DNA of 64,000 bases, taken from Hermatobates lingyangjiaoensis. Taxonomy: Eukaryota > Arthropoda > Insecta > Hemiptera > Hermatobatidae. The translations under genes and the position numbers were made by a program. The notes below the pieces were generated by a model. That model was not told the origin of the DNA and searched no databases. It saw only the letters and a program-made list of their open reading frames with translations. The DNA lies in NCBI GenBank assembly GCA_026182355.1, contig JAPFBL010000008.1, positions 2,762,501-2,826,500 of the forward strand, given 5' to 3'. Positions within the stretch are counted from its first letter, which is position 1. Each line of letters begins with the position of its first letter. Positions 1 through 11,690 of this stretch are shown piece by piece.

Positions 1-106
1 AAAATAAAAAATTTTATAACGTTACTTCTTTTTTTAATAGAAGAAGAAATTTAAGTCTATATACTGTAGTTCAAGAATACTTTATAAGAAATGTTTCATG
101 TTTCAG

Positions 107-256
107 GGTAGAATCGTACAAGACGGTAGCTACGATGAAGTGACAGACTTAACTCACGGAATGACAGAAAACCAGAATATGCAAAGCAAGGAGACTAAAA
201 GAGACAGAAAGGTGTCTGTGGGTGAACAGTCTCTGGGGCGGATGCTCTCTATAAGC
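107..256 (+). CDS. ABCC (MRP) transporter exon: linker after first nucleotide-binding domain
   Basis: This exon encodes the end of NBD1 and the start of the linker of an ABC subfamily C transporter, a plasma-membrane ATP-driven exporter of organic anions and conjugates. The sequence shows a TTTCAG acceptor at 101-106, then a phase-0 reading beginning GRIVQDGSYDEV, which matches the 'dG.i.q.GsYdEl' end of NBD1 in ABCC4-type proteins, followed by a charged linker (KETKRDRK). A GTAAGT donor follows at 257. Upstream exons (TMD1, NBD1 core) lie left of the window. The reading frame stays open for about 120 codons past the donor because of an in-frame tandem repeat, but that extension has no ABCC similarity. 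The exon ends in phase 0, whereas the next visible exon at 21989 needs two bases before it, so at least one exon is missing between them. Confidence 0.85.
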
Positions 257-336
257 GTAAGTAAAAAAACAATACATCTCAGATTGTACAAAATACAACT
301 GAGTTATATATCCCCCACCAACACAATACACAACAC

Positions 337-620
337 AACACAAATAGTTTTGGAATGCAGTTCTAGGTTTTCAAACACACCTGAGCTATACTCGTATGTT
401 CCCAACAATGTAGTTTGTAAAACAGCTTTTACAAATACAGGTCTACCTAAGTATGTCCGCAACAACACAAATAGTTTTGTGGATGAAGTACTAAGTTTTA
501 CAAATACGCCTGGCGTCTATGTTACCAACAATGTAAGTAGTTTAGTGGGTGCAGTACTTCCTTTTACAAATACAACTAAGTTTCATATTGTTGTGCAGTA
601 CTCGGTTTTACAAATTACTT
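337..620 (+). repeat. Degenerate tandem repeat, unit about 60-69 bp, in the first intron
   Basis: Four to five diverged units, each with a TTTTACAAATAC-like core (starting near 368, 427, 496, 562 and 606) and a variable AACAATGT/AACAACAC segment. In the frame of the preceding exon it reads as repeated 'FTNT...NN(V)' peptide with no stop until about 620. It lies directly behind the exon donor. It is most likely a minisatellite in an intron. Confidence 0.7.
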
Positions 621-1291
621 GAGTATGATATGTCTCAAACAGTAGAAATAGATTCATTAAAAATTATTCCATCCTGGTTATCTTCATAAAATTTTTAAAT
701 AATAATATGAAATAATATTAAAATATATTAATTGAATGATTTAATTTTGTTTAATTTTGTGTAAAATTTTATTTTACTTTTTCCTGTTCAATAACCGTTA
801 TTATGAGTTTTGTGTTTGATTGAATTATGAAAGGTCTAAAATTGAGTATCACTCCAAGTACCCTTGTTGCATAAACAAATTGAAGCGTTCAAACTTTAAT
901 TAAAGGTTAATTGAACTGAAAATATGCTGAAGGAATGTTTCATATGCAGAGATCAAAAACAAGTTGAACTTTATATTATAATCAAATATACTGAAACGCT
1001 TCAAAGGTGCACAAAACTCGAGAGTCTACTTGATTCAATTAATATTGAAATATTTTATGTATTAATATTTGGTAGTAATATTAATATGTAGTAATATTTG
1101 GTTTTAAATAAATTTTTAGTTCATAATGTAAATGTAATCTAGTTACACATATATTTAGTTGAAGTATTTGTTAATTTAGGAATTTAATTTTGCAATTTAT
1201 TATTACTTATACGCCCAAACACAAATTTATTGGATGTGGCCTTTGGTCCCTTACAAGGGTAAATATGTGGATCATTTATAGCTTTATATTC
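621..1291. other. AT-rich intron, nothing recognised
   Basis: Very AT-rich sequence with no coding similarity, splice-flanked exon or repeat family that I recognise. Confidence 0.6.
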
Positions 1292-1535
1292 TAAAGTGGC
1301 CAGGGTAGATCAGGGCAACGTTGTCGTCTCTGGACTGGTAGATCCGACGTTCAATACTCATACTGGCTCTCGATTTATTCACGCGGAAGGTGAACAAATC
1401 TGAGCACATCGTCCCTCGAAAAGGTCCATCGTCCCAAGCCTATACGATGTCATCTACTCGTTAAAGATCCCTGCTCTAAATATACTTGAGTTAGCTAAAA
1501 TTTAGGAACCCAATGTAAAATTGTCACAGCGAGAT
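1292..1535 (+). repeat. tRNA-derived SINE, diverged copy
   Basis: Starts GGCCAGGGTAGATCAGGGCA, resembling the SINE head GCCAGGGTAGCCCAGTGG seen at 45886, with a weak A box and a B-box-like CGTTCAATACTC. It continues with the family's non-tRNA body (GAGCACATCGTCCCT, then GATGTCATCTACTCGTTAAAG, and an AAATTTAGG..CCCAATGTA end). The same body occurs at 45886-46150, 53468-53775 and, reversed, at 20136-20425 and 57745-58025. The A box here is mutated. Confidence 0.75.
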
Positions 1536-2397
1536 ATCACTTCTGCCTATGTACTATGTCCTCAGGCCACTGCGGGCTAACCTTTCTATTTTAACTGTTA
1601 GCGAGTCACATACCAACTGCATGCTACTACTGCATGTGGTGTTCCAGGCTTTCACCCAACCTAGTACCAAACACTTTGAATGTTATATACTTGCAAATTG
1701 TTTACAGGTTTACATTCCACGTGAAAAAATTAAGGACCACAGATATCGTATCCCTAATCTACCAGCCCAGAGTCGAGCATTTAAGGCACTGTACTATCCT
1801 GACCACAGTTACATATTTTTTGTGTGAATGAAAACCCCCTGTGAATTGTTATATAAGAATAGTATAGCTTCCATGTTGCATTACCAGTAAATTTAATAAA
1901 AAATATTAGTTTTTCCTTAAATCAAATATTAATAATCCATCGAAAAATTGCAATGAAATTATAAAAAGGATATTGGTTATAATTTTGTTTTGCACAGAGG
2001 TTCTTTTAGAAACGTGATTTATTTTAAGGGTTAAGCCAGGATAAAACAGCTGAAGAACACAGCTCTAGTCGGACAGATCTGCCTTACAAAGAGTCTGAGC
2101 ACCCTTTTACTTGATATTCTAGCAATATTAATTGTTACTTTATTTTTTTATCTTCTGTGTTTTATCTAAAATATCTCCTACTTTCTACTTTTTATTTAAC
2201 ACTCTCAGAAGATTTTATATTACTTTTTTATGTTTTATACGTGTTCTTCTTCTAAACCATGACAGAAGCATTTGATGATTTGGCAGAATAATAAAAAAAT
2301 ATGCACCATGAAAATATTGAGATACTTTCTATCACAATTGCATTGCATTTTATTCTAAATTTCATCTATATTATTTTCTAAAAAAAAATTGCAGTGG
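1536..2397. other. Intron or repeat remnant, nothing recognised
   Basis: Contains a 92-codon open frame at 1549-1827 that matches no family I know and has no splice context. The rest is AT-rich. No function can be assigned. Confidence 0.5.
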
Positions 2398-2745
2398 TTG
2401 GAGTGGTCTACACTCAAATTTAGTAAAGGTAAAAAAATTTGAAACTGTTAATAATATAATAGTTTTTATCCCTTCATAGAAACCTTACCGTTTGTCGGAT
2501 CAAAATGAAATTATGAGGGGAATAAATTGAGGTATTTTGTTTCAAAATTTTTTTTTAAAATCAAAATAACAAAAAGGCCGATATGGTAGATCTTATGTGT
2601 TTCAGCAAATATCTTTTTGATGCTAAACGGCTCATTAAAAATCAATGAAAAGTTTGCCAACAAATTGATCAGAAAATTAACAATTATTAAAAAATATCCG
2701 TGAATTACCGCAAAGGGTAATAAAGCTATGAAACCTTAATAATCC
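2398..2745. repeat. T-family AT-rich repeat, rearranged fragment
   Basis: Begins with the left-end motif of the T family (GGAGTGGTCTACACTC..TTTAGTAAAG) in + orientation. It then switches to internal T-family sequence in the opposite orientation: TACCGTTTGTCGGATCAAAA at about 2488 equals the internal segment at about 55428 of the reversed copy. So it is a mosaic or folded fragment. Confidence 0.65.
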
Positions 2746-2989
2746 TCTTGGACTAATGGATCACCCGCTTGTCGGATTTGTTTACATTTATTTACAACCA
2801 GCTGATCTACCCGGCGTTGCCCGGTTTTTAGATTATTACCCGGCGTTTTGATTATGGACGGTGATCCCAAAAAAGAACCCTAACAAAATACTGTAGTTAG
2901 TTCCCCCAAATAAACGTATATAAGTTCGAAATGTTTCTTTGTATCTAAATGTCTCCAGTTTTATTTATATAGCGGACATACATTTGTCT
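2746..2989. other. Short repeat remnant with a CCCGGCGTTGCCCGG motif
   Basis: GC-richer patch near 2800-2850 with the phrase ACCCGGCGTTGCCCGG in otherwise AT-rich DNA. It probably derives from a mobile element. The family could not be named from sequence alone. Confidence 0.35.
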
Positions 2990-3437
2990 AAGTGCTATAA
3001 CCAAACTATCTGTTGCGGACCCTGGTCCAAGGACGCATCTGCACCCTATAGCCCCGCAAGGAAAGTCTTGAAAAAGACACCCATTAGCCACATCTGACGA
3101 AAAAGGGCGGGCTGCAACCTAAACCAGTGCGTGAACGAGCGGGCTTTCTACCCTCGGGCGCCGACCGAGGTTAACAATCCGCCCAGTTTTGCCTTTCTTA
3201 GTTCATGCCATGAGGGAACAACCACCCAGGCATGTTAAGACCCCCACCACGACAGGGTGAAGGCACATAGGGAAGGATTGGTCCTCACTTCGGATATGAC
3301 ATATGGATTGGTATTAGAGTCGGTATTGGTGGTCGCTTGGAAATCTAGTATCACCGCAGTATTCATTACTACTCGAAACATGGTTCAACAAGAATCTTAG
3401 AATGACTCTCGCGTAGCAGCACAGAGCAATCTTTAAT

Positions 3438-3480
3438 ATTCTTTTTAACTCGTTCTAACAAGAACTCGAATTAAAAAGAA
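3438..3480. repeat. Imperfect inverted repeat inside LINE copy 1
   Basis: Arms TTCTTTTTAACTCGTTCT (3439-3456) and its near reverse complement (3461-3480) around an AACA loop. The same structure occurs in copy 2 near 6883-6926. It lies in the AT-rich part between the presumed 5' UTR and the RT. Confidence 0.6.
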
Positions 3481-3910
3481 AAAAACCTGCAAAAATATTC
3501 TTCAAAGTTTAAAGAGCCGTGCATTTCAAGGAATTCATTGCTCTGGTAATTATAAAACTTTTCTCTTACATTAATTAACTTTGCAATTTTTATCTTTAAA
3601 AAAATTGATAATTTATTCAAAAGAATAGGAAATTATAGAGGTTTAGATGTTAAATTATGATCAAGGGGAGACTAATGGTTGGTCCAATAATTGGGGCTTG
3701 CTCTGGGATGAGCGCTTTATCTTTACAGGATTAAGCAGTTCTTGTCGGAGAGCTCTGACAGCTGATTGCTTTTTCTTATGTAGGTCACCTCTCCGGGGGG
3801 CTACTTCCTAATTCATTTTTCAGACATTCGTTTTATAAGTACAAATATTTAATATTGTTAACAAAATATAGTTTTATTGTTAGAAAAGTACACAAGCCAC
3901 TTATACTCGT

Positions 3911-6096
3911 GATATCTACGGCCGGTGTTTACGAGAAGGGGTGTTTCCCAATATTTGGAAATGTTCAAAAATTATAATTATAAACAAACCAGGTAAAGAA
4001 AGTTGTGATACTTCTAAATTCAGGCCTATAAGTCTATTAAACATAGGGGGTAAAATTTTAGAAAAATTACTAATTAACAGGATTATGTACTATTTACAAA
4101 AAAACAAGTTTTTAAGCAATCAACAATTTGGATTCCGACCTCAGCGTGGTACTATTGATGCTCTCATAGATTTAAAAAACACAGTAGAGTACAGCCTAAA
4201 CAGGAAAAGCGAAATATTAATGATTTCTTTGGATGTTCAGGGAGCATTTGATGCTGCCTGGTGGCCGGCCATATTAAAACAACTACGATTTTTTAAATGC
4301 CCCAAAAACCTGTATAATTTAACAAAAAGTTACTTTTCCGGACGTTTGGCAACTCTGCAAGTGGAAGATGTAAAAAAACAAAAAATAGTAACAAAAGGTT
4401 GCCCACAGGGTTCATGCTGTGGTCCTGGGTTCTGGACGTGCTGTACGACTCGCTTCTGAAGCTGGAGTATCCAGCTGATATCCGACCCTTGGCATTTGCT
4501 GATGATTACGTAGTGCTAATTAGTGATAACAGTAGAGTAAAGTTAGAAGAAAAGGGAAACGAAGTCTTACGTCAAATTAGTCAGTGGGCAAGCAATAACA
4601 AAATAGTTTTCAGTAGCGCCAAAAGCAAGGCCATGCTTATATCTAGGAAACGGAATCCAGATGTTAATATTAAATTAACCTTAAATAATGAACCAATAGA
4701 AATGGTAAGAGAATTAAAATATTTAGGCGTAATCATCGACAGTAAATTTAAATGGAATAGTCACATAGAATATGTTAAAAATAAATGTATGCGACTTATA
4801 AATATGATAGCTAGAGTAAGTAAAATAAAATGGGGAATAGGTTCCAAATCTCTGAAAACCATCTATGAGGGAGCTATCTTACCAATTCTAACATATGCTT
4901 CACCTGTTTGGAACAAAGGCCTAGAAAAACAAAAAAATCGGGAAAAACTAAGTCAAGTTCAAAGAAGTATAGCACTTAGAATCACTAGATCGTACAGAAC
5001 AGTGTCATATGAAGCGGTATGTGTACTAGCTGGAATCACCCCAATTAATTTAAAAATTCAAGAAATAGTCAACCTGCATCGTCTAATTAAATCAAAATCA
5101 GATATCTTAGATTTATCTTTTGAACAATGGGATGGCCCAATCAAGTTAACAGATCAACCTAACCCAGCAAAATGCCTTCAAATAGAAACCATGAGCCAGC
5201 TCAATGATAACCAAAACGAAGAAACAGACGAGCAAATGATACAGATATACACAGATGGAAGCAAGATAGGCGACTGTGTTGGCTCAGCATTCGTCGTGAT
5301 GGGTCCCGACAAAACATCGATTTTATCGGAAGATAGGTTTAGATTGCGTGAATTTTGTTCTGTCAATCAGGCAGAACAGGTGGCGGTATTAAAAGCAACT
5401 GAATGTGTAAATAGGTATTCTGGGATCAAAAATACATTTGTTATAAATACTGATAGCAACGTAACACTCCAACTTCTAATAAAGCAAAAAAAAATTAATA
5501 ATATGGTAAACAAAATTGTTACAAACATTACAGAATTAAAAAATTTGGGGAAAACAATAATATTTCGTAAGGTCAAAGCCCATATAGGAATCATAGGGAA
5601 TGATTTAGCGGATGCTGGAGCTAAGGGGGGGGGGGGGCAGGACAACAGCTTGGACTTTATTTACGCAAAATATCCCACGTCCTATATCAAAGAAAGGCTT
5701 GCTAGACAAACAGTGGCACGATGGCAAACAAATTGGGAAGAATCATCTAAAGGCCTCCTAACAAAGGAATATTTTCCAAGTATCAAACAAAGATTATCCA
5801 TGAAACATTTTCAAATTAACTATAAACTCTCCCAATACATGACAGGACATGGGCCATTTAAACAATACCTTAGCAGATTGAAACTAGCTCCTAGTCCATC
5901 ATGCCCATGTAACGCGGAGACACCCCAATCTCCTAGACACTTGGTGTACGATTGCTGTTTGAGGGAACCACAAAGACTGGCTCTCATACGTAAGGTCTTG
6001 GTGTGTGGAGAGGAGTGCCCCGTTAGGCCTTCCTCATTAATTAAAAAAGTTTACTATAAGGAATTTCTAAAATTTTTGTACAGCATAGATATTTAA
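3911..6096 (+). pseudogene. LINE ORF2 remnant: reverse transcriptase, RNase H, CCHC-like end (copy 1)
   Basis: The open frame starts mid-RT at about 3911 and runs to about 4459 in one frame, then 4399-6096 in the next. Visible in order: RT finger FRPISLLNIGGKILEK, FGFRPQRGT, the catalytic SLDVQGAFDAAWWP, GCPQGSCCGP, then LAFADDYVVL (second catalytic block). After these come an RNase H domain (IQIYTDGSK; later AHIGIIGNDLAD) and a C-terminal CPC..H..C knuckle. A one-base shift near 4430, between GCPQGSCCGPGFW and the following LYDSLL, breaks the ORF, and copy 2 shares it. A run of 13 G (5625-5637) sits inside the end of RNase H and keeps the frame open here. Non-functional as shown, although both shifts could be sequencing errors. 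Confidence 0.88.
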
Positions 6097-6283
6097 GAAA
6101 CAGATAATTAATTGTTGAATTATGAATGAATGTAAATAAGTTAAAATAAGTACTTTGTAGTGTTAATGAAAGTATTGCATATGTTAATGTCATGTTAATG
6201 AAGTATTGCGTACAATTTGACTATGATGTATGTAATACACAGTGGAACATGCCGAAATAAAATACAAAATTAAAAAAAAAAAA

Positions 6284-6640
6284 TCTGGAGTGGCCTACAC
6301 TCTACTTTACTATAAGTAACTTAATGTCAAATTTCTTGAGTATATAAAACATAACGTCTCATTTAAGCATAACGTAAACATCTAAATGGGATATAATTAT
6401 TAGCCTGTCATTCCTGAGGTAGTACAGATAGTGATTGAAGGACATATGAATTTATAAGCTTATTTTTGTACATCACAAATAATTTATTATTTGCAAATAA
6501 TTTCATTAGTATAACTACAGCAGTAATAACATTTTGAAAACCAAAGTGAACATTTCTTGAAACGAAATAGTATCCTACAAGAGAACATGGCTATTGTTCA
6601 AATAGCCAGTAGATTTCTTACATCGTTTACTTGACATCCT
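6284..6640 (+). repeat. T-family repeat, left end, cut by the LINE block duplication
   Basis: Begins TCTGGAGTGGCCTACACTC with the TTTACTATAAGTAA palindrome, directly after the LINE poly(A). It is the left 357 bp of the element that is complete at 9731-11325. At 6640/6641 it is joined to the start of the second LINE block. Confidence 0.8.
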
Positions 6641-9600
6641 TCTTAGTTCATGCCATGAGGAACAACCACCCAGGCATGTTAAGACCCCCCCACCACGACA
6701 GGGTGAAGGCACATAGGGAAGGGATTGGTCCTCACTTCGGATATGACATATGGATTGGTATTAGAGTCGGTATTGGTGGTCGCTTGGAAATCTAGTATCA
6801 CCGCAGTATTCATTACTACTCGAAACATGGTTCAACAAGAATCTTAGAATGACTCTCGCGTAGCAGCACAGAGCAATCTTTAATATTCTTTTTAACTCGT
6901 TCTAACAAGAACTCGAATTAAAAAGAAAAAAACCTGCAAAAATATTCTTCAAAGTTTAAAGAGCCGTGCATTTCAAGGAATTCATTGCTCTGGTAATTAT
7001 AAAACTTTTCTCTTACATTAATTAACTTTGCAATTTTTATCTTTAAAAAAATTGATAATTTATTCAAAAGAATAGGAAATTATAGAGGTTTAGATGTTAA
7101 ATTATGATCAAGGGGAGACTAATGGTTGGTCCAATAATTGGGGCTTGCTCTGGGATGAGCGCTTTATCTTTACAGGATTAAGCAGTTCTTGTCGGAGAGC
7201 TCTGACAGCTGATTGCTTTTTCTTATGTAGGTCACCTCTCCGGGGGGCTACTTCCTAATTCATTTTTCAGACATTCGTTTTATAAGTACAAATATTTAAT
7301 ATTGTTAACAAAATATAGTTATATTGTTAGAAAAGTACACAAGCCACTTATACTCGTGATATCTACGGCCGGTGTTTACGAGAAGGGGTGTTTCCCAATA
7401 TTTGGAAATGTTCAAAAATTATAATTATAAACAAACCAGGTAAAGAAAGTTGTGATACTTCTAAATTCAGGCCTATAAGTCTATTAAACATAGGGGGTAA
7501 AATTTTAGAAAAATTACTAATTAACAGGATTATGTACTATTTACAAAAAAACAAGTTTTTAAGCAATCAACAATTTGGATTCCGACCTCAGCGTGGTACT
7601 ATTGATGCTCTCATAGATTTAAAAAACACAGTAGAGTACAGCCTAAACAGGAAAAGCGAAATATTAATGATTTCTTTGGATGTTCAGGGAGCATTTGATG
7701 CTGCCTGGTGGCCGGCCATATTAAAACAACTACGATTTTTTAAATGCCCCAAAAACCTGTATAATTTAACAAAAAGTTACTTTTCCGGACGTTTGGCAAC
7801 TCTGCAAGTGGAAGATGTAAAAAAACAAAAAATAGTAACAAAAGGTTGCCCACAGGGTTCATGCTGTGGTCCTGGGTTCTGGACGTGCTGTACGACTCGC
7901 TTCTGAAGCTGGAGTATCCAGCTGATATCCGACCCTTGGCATTTGCTGATGATTACGTAGTGCTAATTAGTGATAACAGTAGAGTAAAGTTAGAAGAAAA
8001 GGGAAACGAAGTCTTACGTCAAATTAGTCAGTGGGCAAGCAATAACAAAATAGTTTTCAGTAGCGCCAAAAGCAAGGCCATGCTTATATCTAGGAAACGG
8101 AATCCAGATGTTAATATTAAATTAACCTTAAATAATGAACCAATAGAAATGGTAAGAGAATTAAAATATTTAGGCGTAATCATCGACAGTAAATTTAAAT
8201 GGAATAGTCACATAGAATATGTTAAAAATAAATGTATGCGACTTATAAATATGATAGCTAGAGTAAGTAAAATAAAATGGGGAATAGGTTCCAAATCTCT
8301 GAAAACCATCTATGAGGGAGCTATCTTACCAATTCTAACATATGCTTCACCTGTTTGGAACAAAGGCCTAGAAAAACAAAAAAATCGGGAAAAACTAAGT
8401 CAAGTTCAAAGAAGTATAGCACTTAGAATCACTAGATCGTACAGAACAGTGTCATATGAAGCGGTATGTGTACTAGCTGGAATCACCCCAATTAATTTAA
8501 AAATTCAAGAAATAGTCAACCTGCATCGTCTAATTAAATCAAAATCAGATATCTTAGATTTATCTTTTGAACAATGGGATGGCCCAATCAAGTTAACAGA
8601 TCAACCTAACCCAGCAAAATGCCTTCAAATAGAAACCATGAGCCAGCTCAATGATAACCAAAACGAAGAAACAGACGAGCAAATGATACAGATATACACA
8701 GATGGAAGCAAGATAGGCGACTGTGTTGGCTCAGCATTCGTCGTGATGGGTCCCGACAAAACATCGATTTTATCGGAAGATAGGTTTAGATTGCGTGAAT
8801 TTTGTTCTGTCAATCAGGCAGAACAGGTGGCGGTATTAAAAGCAACTGAATGTGTAAATAGGTATTCTGGGATCAAAAATACATTTGTTATAAATACTGA
8901 TAGCAACGTAACACTCCAACTTCTAATAAAGCAAAAAAAAATTAATAATATGGTAAACAAAATTGTTACAAACATTACAGAATTAAAAAATTTGGGGAAA
9001 ACAATAATATTTCGTAAGGTCAAAGCCCATATAGGAATCATAGGGAATGATTTAGCGGATGCTGGAGCTAAGGGGGGGGGGGGGGCAGGACAACAGCTTG
9101 GACTTTATTTACGCAAAATATCCCACGTCCTATATCAAAGAAAGGCTTGCTAGACAAACAGTGGCACGATGGCAAACAAATTGGGAAGAATCATCTAAAG
9201 GCCTCCTAACAAAGGAATATTTTCCAAGTATCAAACAAAGATTATCCATGAAACATTTTCAAATTAACTATAAACTCTCCCAATACATGACAGGACATGG
9301 GCCATTTAAACAATACCTTAGCAGATTGAAACTAGCTCCTAGTCCATCATGCCCATGTAACGCGGAGACACCCCAATCTCCTAGACACTTGGTGTACGAT
9401 TGCTGTTTGAGGGAACCACAAAGACTGGCTCTCATACGTAAGGTCTTGGTGTGTGGAGAGGAGTGCCCCGTTAGGCCTTCCTCATTAATTAAAAAAGTTT
9501 ACTATAAGGAATTTCTAAAATTTTTGTACAGCATAGATATTTAAGAAACAGATAATTAATTGTTGAATTATGAATGAATGTAAATAAGTTAAAATAAGTA

Positions 9601-9730
9601 CTTTGTAGTGTTAATGAAAGTATTGCATATGTTAATGTCATGTTAATGAAGTATTGCGTACAATTTGACTATGATGTATGTAATACACAGTGGAACATGC
9701 CGAAATAAAATACAAAATTAAAAAAAAAAA
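6641..9730 (+). mobile_element. R1-type LINE, copy 2 of a direct tandem duplication
   Basis: Nearly identical to 3196-6283, displaced by 3445-3448 bp. It lacks the first ~200 bp of the GC-rich 5' part because the duplication boundary falls inside it. Differences are mostly single bases in homopolymers (G, C and A runs) plus rare substitutions (for example near 7321). It ends with the same AATAAA and A-tract, then continues into the same T-family flank. Confidence 0.88.
7358..9544 (+). pseudogene. LINE ORF2 remnant: reverse transcriptase, RNase H, CCHC-like end (copy 2)
   Basis: Same domain order and the same RT frameshift as copy 1. In addition the G tract at 9072-9085 has 14 G instead of 13. 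This throws the frame out at the end of RNase H, so the protein splits at 9153 and resumes in another frame from about 9059 to 9544. The only change in this region is G-run length, so it may be slippage or a base-calling error. Confidence 0.87.
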
Positions 9731-11325
9731 TCTGGAGTGGCCTACACTCTACTTTACTATAAGTAACTTAATGTCAAATTTCTTGAGTATATAAAACATA
9801 ACGTCTCATTTAAGCATAACGTAAACATCTAAATGGGATATAATTATTAGCCTGTCATTCCTGAGGTAGTACAGATAGTGATTGAAGGACATATGAATTT
9901 ATAAGCTTATTTTTGTACATCACAAATAATTTATTATTTGCAAATAATTTCATTAGTATAACTACAGCAGTAATAACATTTTTGAAAAACCAAAGTGAAC
10001 ATTTCTTGAAACGAAATAGTATCCTACAAGAGAACATGGCTATTGTTCAAATAGCCAGTAGATTTCTTACATCGTTTACTTGACATCCTTCTACATTGAA
10101 TATTAATGTAAAATTTTCAAATTTGAAACAGTAAAATACTCTTTTTTTCTCTGAAAAACTTCTTAAACAGCGAAGAAAATGTTGTTTTTAGGTGATTTGT
10201 TAATTAAAGATGTACGAGAATTACAGTTATTAATCTCTAAACGAAAGATTTCAATTTTGAATTATCTTTTACATTTTTGGTTTTTAACAGAATTATTATG
10301 CTGGGAATTTTATGGCTTCTTAGTATTTAATAAGATCATTTTCCTTCCCCTTTGTCAAATAACATATATACGAATTTTTTTTTAATGAGTGTTATCATTT
10401 ACTTGCACAATATTATTCCTCTTACATCTCTTATAAGTCAATAATATATTTTCATTTTTCCATTAGAAACATCAATTTTATCTCAGTGGATTCGCTCAAA
10501 AAATTTCTAAGTCAATGTAAACAAAGTAAAAAAATACAAAAAATTCGACAAGTATAGCAGGTGATCTCTTGGTCTAGGATAAACAAAGAGTTTTTATATC
10601 GTTATTGCTCTTTCCCGTAATTGAAACTTCATGATTTTTTTTTATGAATTCCTTATTTTTTGTTCCATTTTTGGTCAAATTTTCAAAATTTTTTAACGAG
10701 CCGTTTAGCGTCAAAAAAACATTTTCTGAAAACACAAATCGTACTTTTCAGTAATTTTAGAAAAAAATATCTCAACTCATTCTCCATATAATGTTCTATT
10801 TGTAGGCATAGTTTCATTCTTGTCCGTCAAACAGTATGGCTTGTATCGCTCTCACAAGGTTTGAGATTGAATTATAAGTCAAAATTTGTACATTTTATTG
10901 AAAAAAAAAATTTTTCCGTTGTTTTAAAATTCTGAATATATTTTTTGTCTGTTTCATTTGTAACCTCAAAGATAATGTCAAAATTTCAAAACTGTCGGGT
11001 TATCAGTTTAGGAGAAATAAATGTTTTAAAAAAAACGGTTTTTGGCAAAAAAAGTGACTTTCCCATCATGCATAATTCTTCGCAAACAATAGGGATCTTC
11101 TTCCCTATGGGGCCCATTTTTGTGTAAAATATCAACTTGATCCATCAAAGATTCTGGACCGTAGAGTGGTAACAAGCAATGCTAACACACTCACCCACCC
11201 ACACACACACAAACATCATCGTAAAAACCTCATAAAACGACTTCTGGGACCTCAAAACATGTAATTCCGTCAAAATCTCGAGATCGAATTTTTTCACGAT
11301 CACTATACTTTACTTATAGTAAAGT
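9731..11325 (+). repeat. T-family repeat, longest + strand copy with both ends
   Basis: Left end TCTGGAGTGGCCTACACTC at 9731, right end CACTATACTTTACTTATAGT..AAAGTA at 11301-11325. The two ends share the palindrome TTTACTATAAGTAAA/TTTACTTATAGTAAA. Inside are a CA-rich stretch (11190-11215) and a conserved block TTTCCCATCATGCATAATTC. The - strand near 9855-10037 encodes FSCR..SLWFFKNVITAVVIL, conserved as peptide in other copies (24850-25000 reversed, 57160-57290). No transposase recognised. I cannot name the family. Confidence 0.7.
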
Positions 11326-11376
11326 AAAAAAAAAACTCGTGATATCATTCATTATCAAGTTGAACCTACTATATAT

Positions 11377-11690
11377 TTAGAGATGATTAGAATAAGAGAA
11401 GAAAATTTTATCCAACGTAGGAACGTTTTGAACACTTAGTTTTCATCATCTGGTTATATCTAAGACATAAAATATCAATAGAAAATGTGAAATTCAATAC
11501 AGAAAAGCAACCAAAGTAGCATATAAATATAAAAGACATACCTGCAAGGGTTACATTACTTTATGTTAGTTTATATTTAGCTTGTATTCCTGTATTCAAT
11601 TTGACATTTTCTATTCATATTTTATATCGTAGATGTGACCTGACGATGAACTCTAAGAGTTCGAAAAGCAACCATCAAACATTTGATAAC
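11377..11690. repeat. Foldback (hairpin) element with a hammerhead-like core
   Basis: Two long, imperfect inverted arms: for example 11464-11502 reads as the reverse complement of 11590-11630 (CTGTATT.AATTT.ACATTTTCTATT.ATATTTTAT). The right arm ends in CTGACGA (11640-11646), a perfect stem GAACTC/GAGTTC with a TAA loop, and GAAA (11663-11666), the arrangement of a hammerhead ribozyme core. A relative sits at 49741-50092. Penelope-like elements are known to carry such ribozymes. Confidence 0.7.

Larger units (their letters stand above)
2990..6283 (+). mobile_element. R1-type non-LTR retrotransposon (LINE), internally deleted, copy 1
   Basis: A GC-rich block at 2990-3280 (probable 5' UTR) is followed by about 640 bp of AT-rich sequence and then by ORF2 beginning inside the reverse transcriptase. 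ORF1 and the endonuclease domain are absent. The 3' end has AATAAA at about 6256 and an A-tract ending at 6283, as expected for target-primed insertion. The segment 3196-6640, which includes 357 bp of downstream flank, is repeated directly at 6641-10089. R1 clade is inferred from the WWP and GCPQGSCCGP motifs and from the RNase H domain. Confidence 0.85.

Noticed and set aside
98..622. 174-codon open frame as a complete gene
   Set aside because: Only 107-256 matches ABCC and it is bounded by clean splice sites; the rest is tandem repeat.
1549..1827. 92-codon open frame on the + strand
   Set aside because: No similarity or splice context; overlaps the end of a SINE region.
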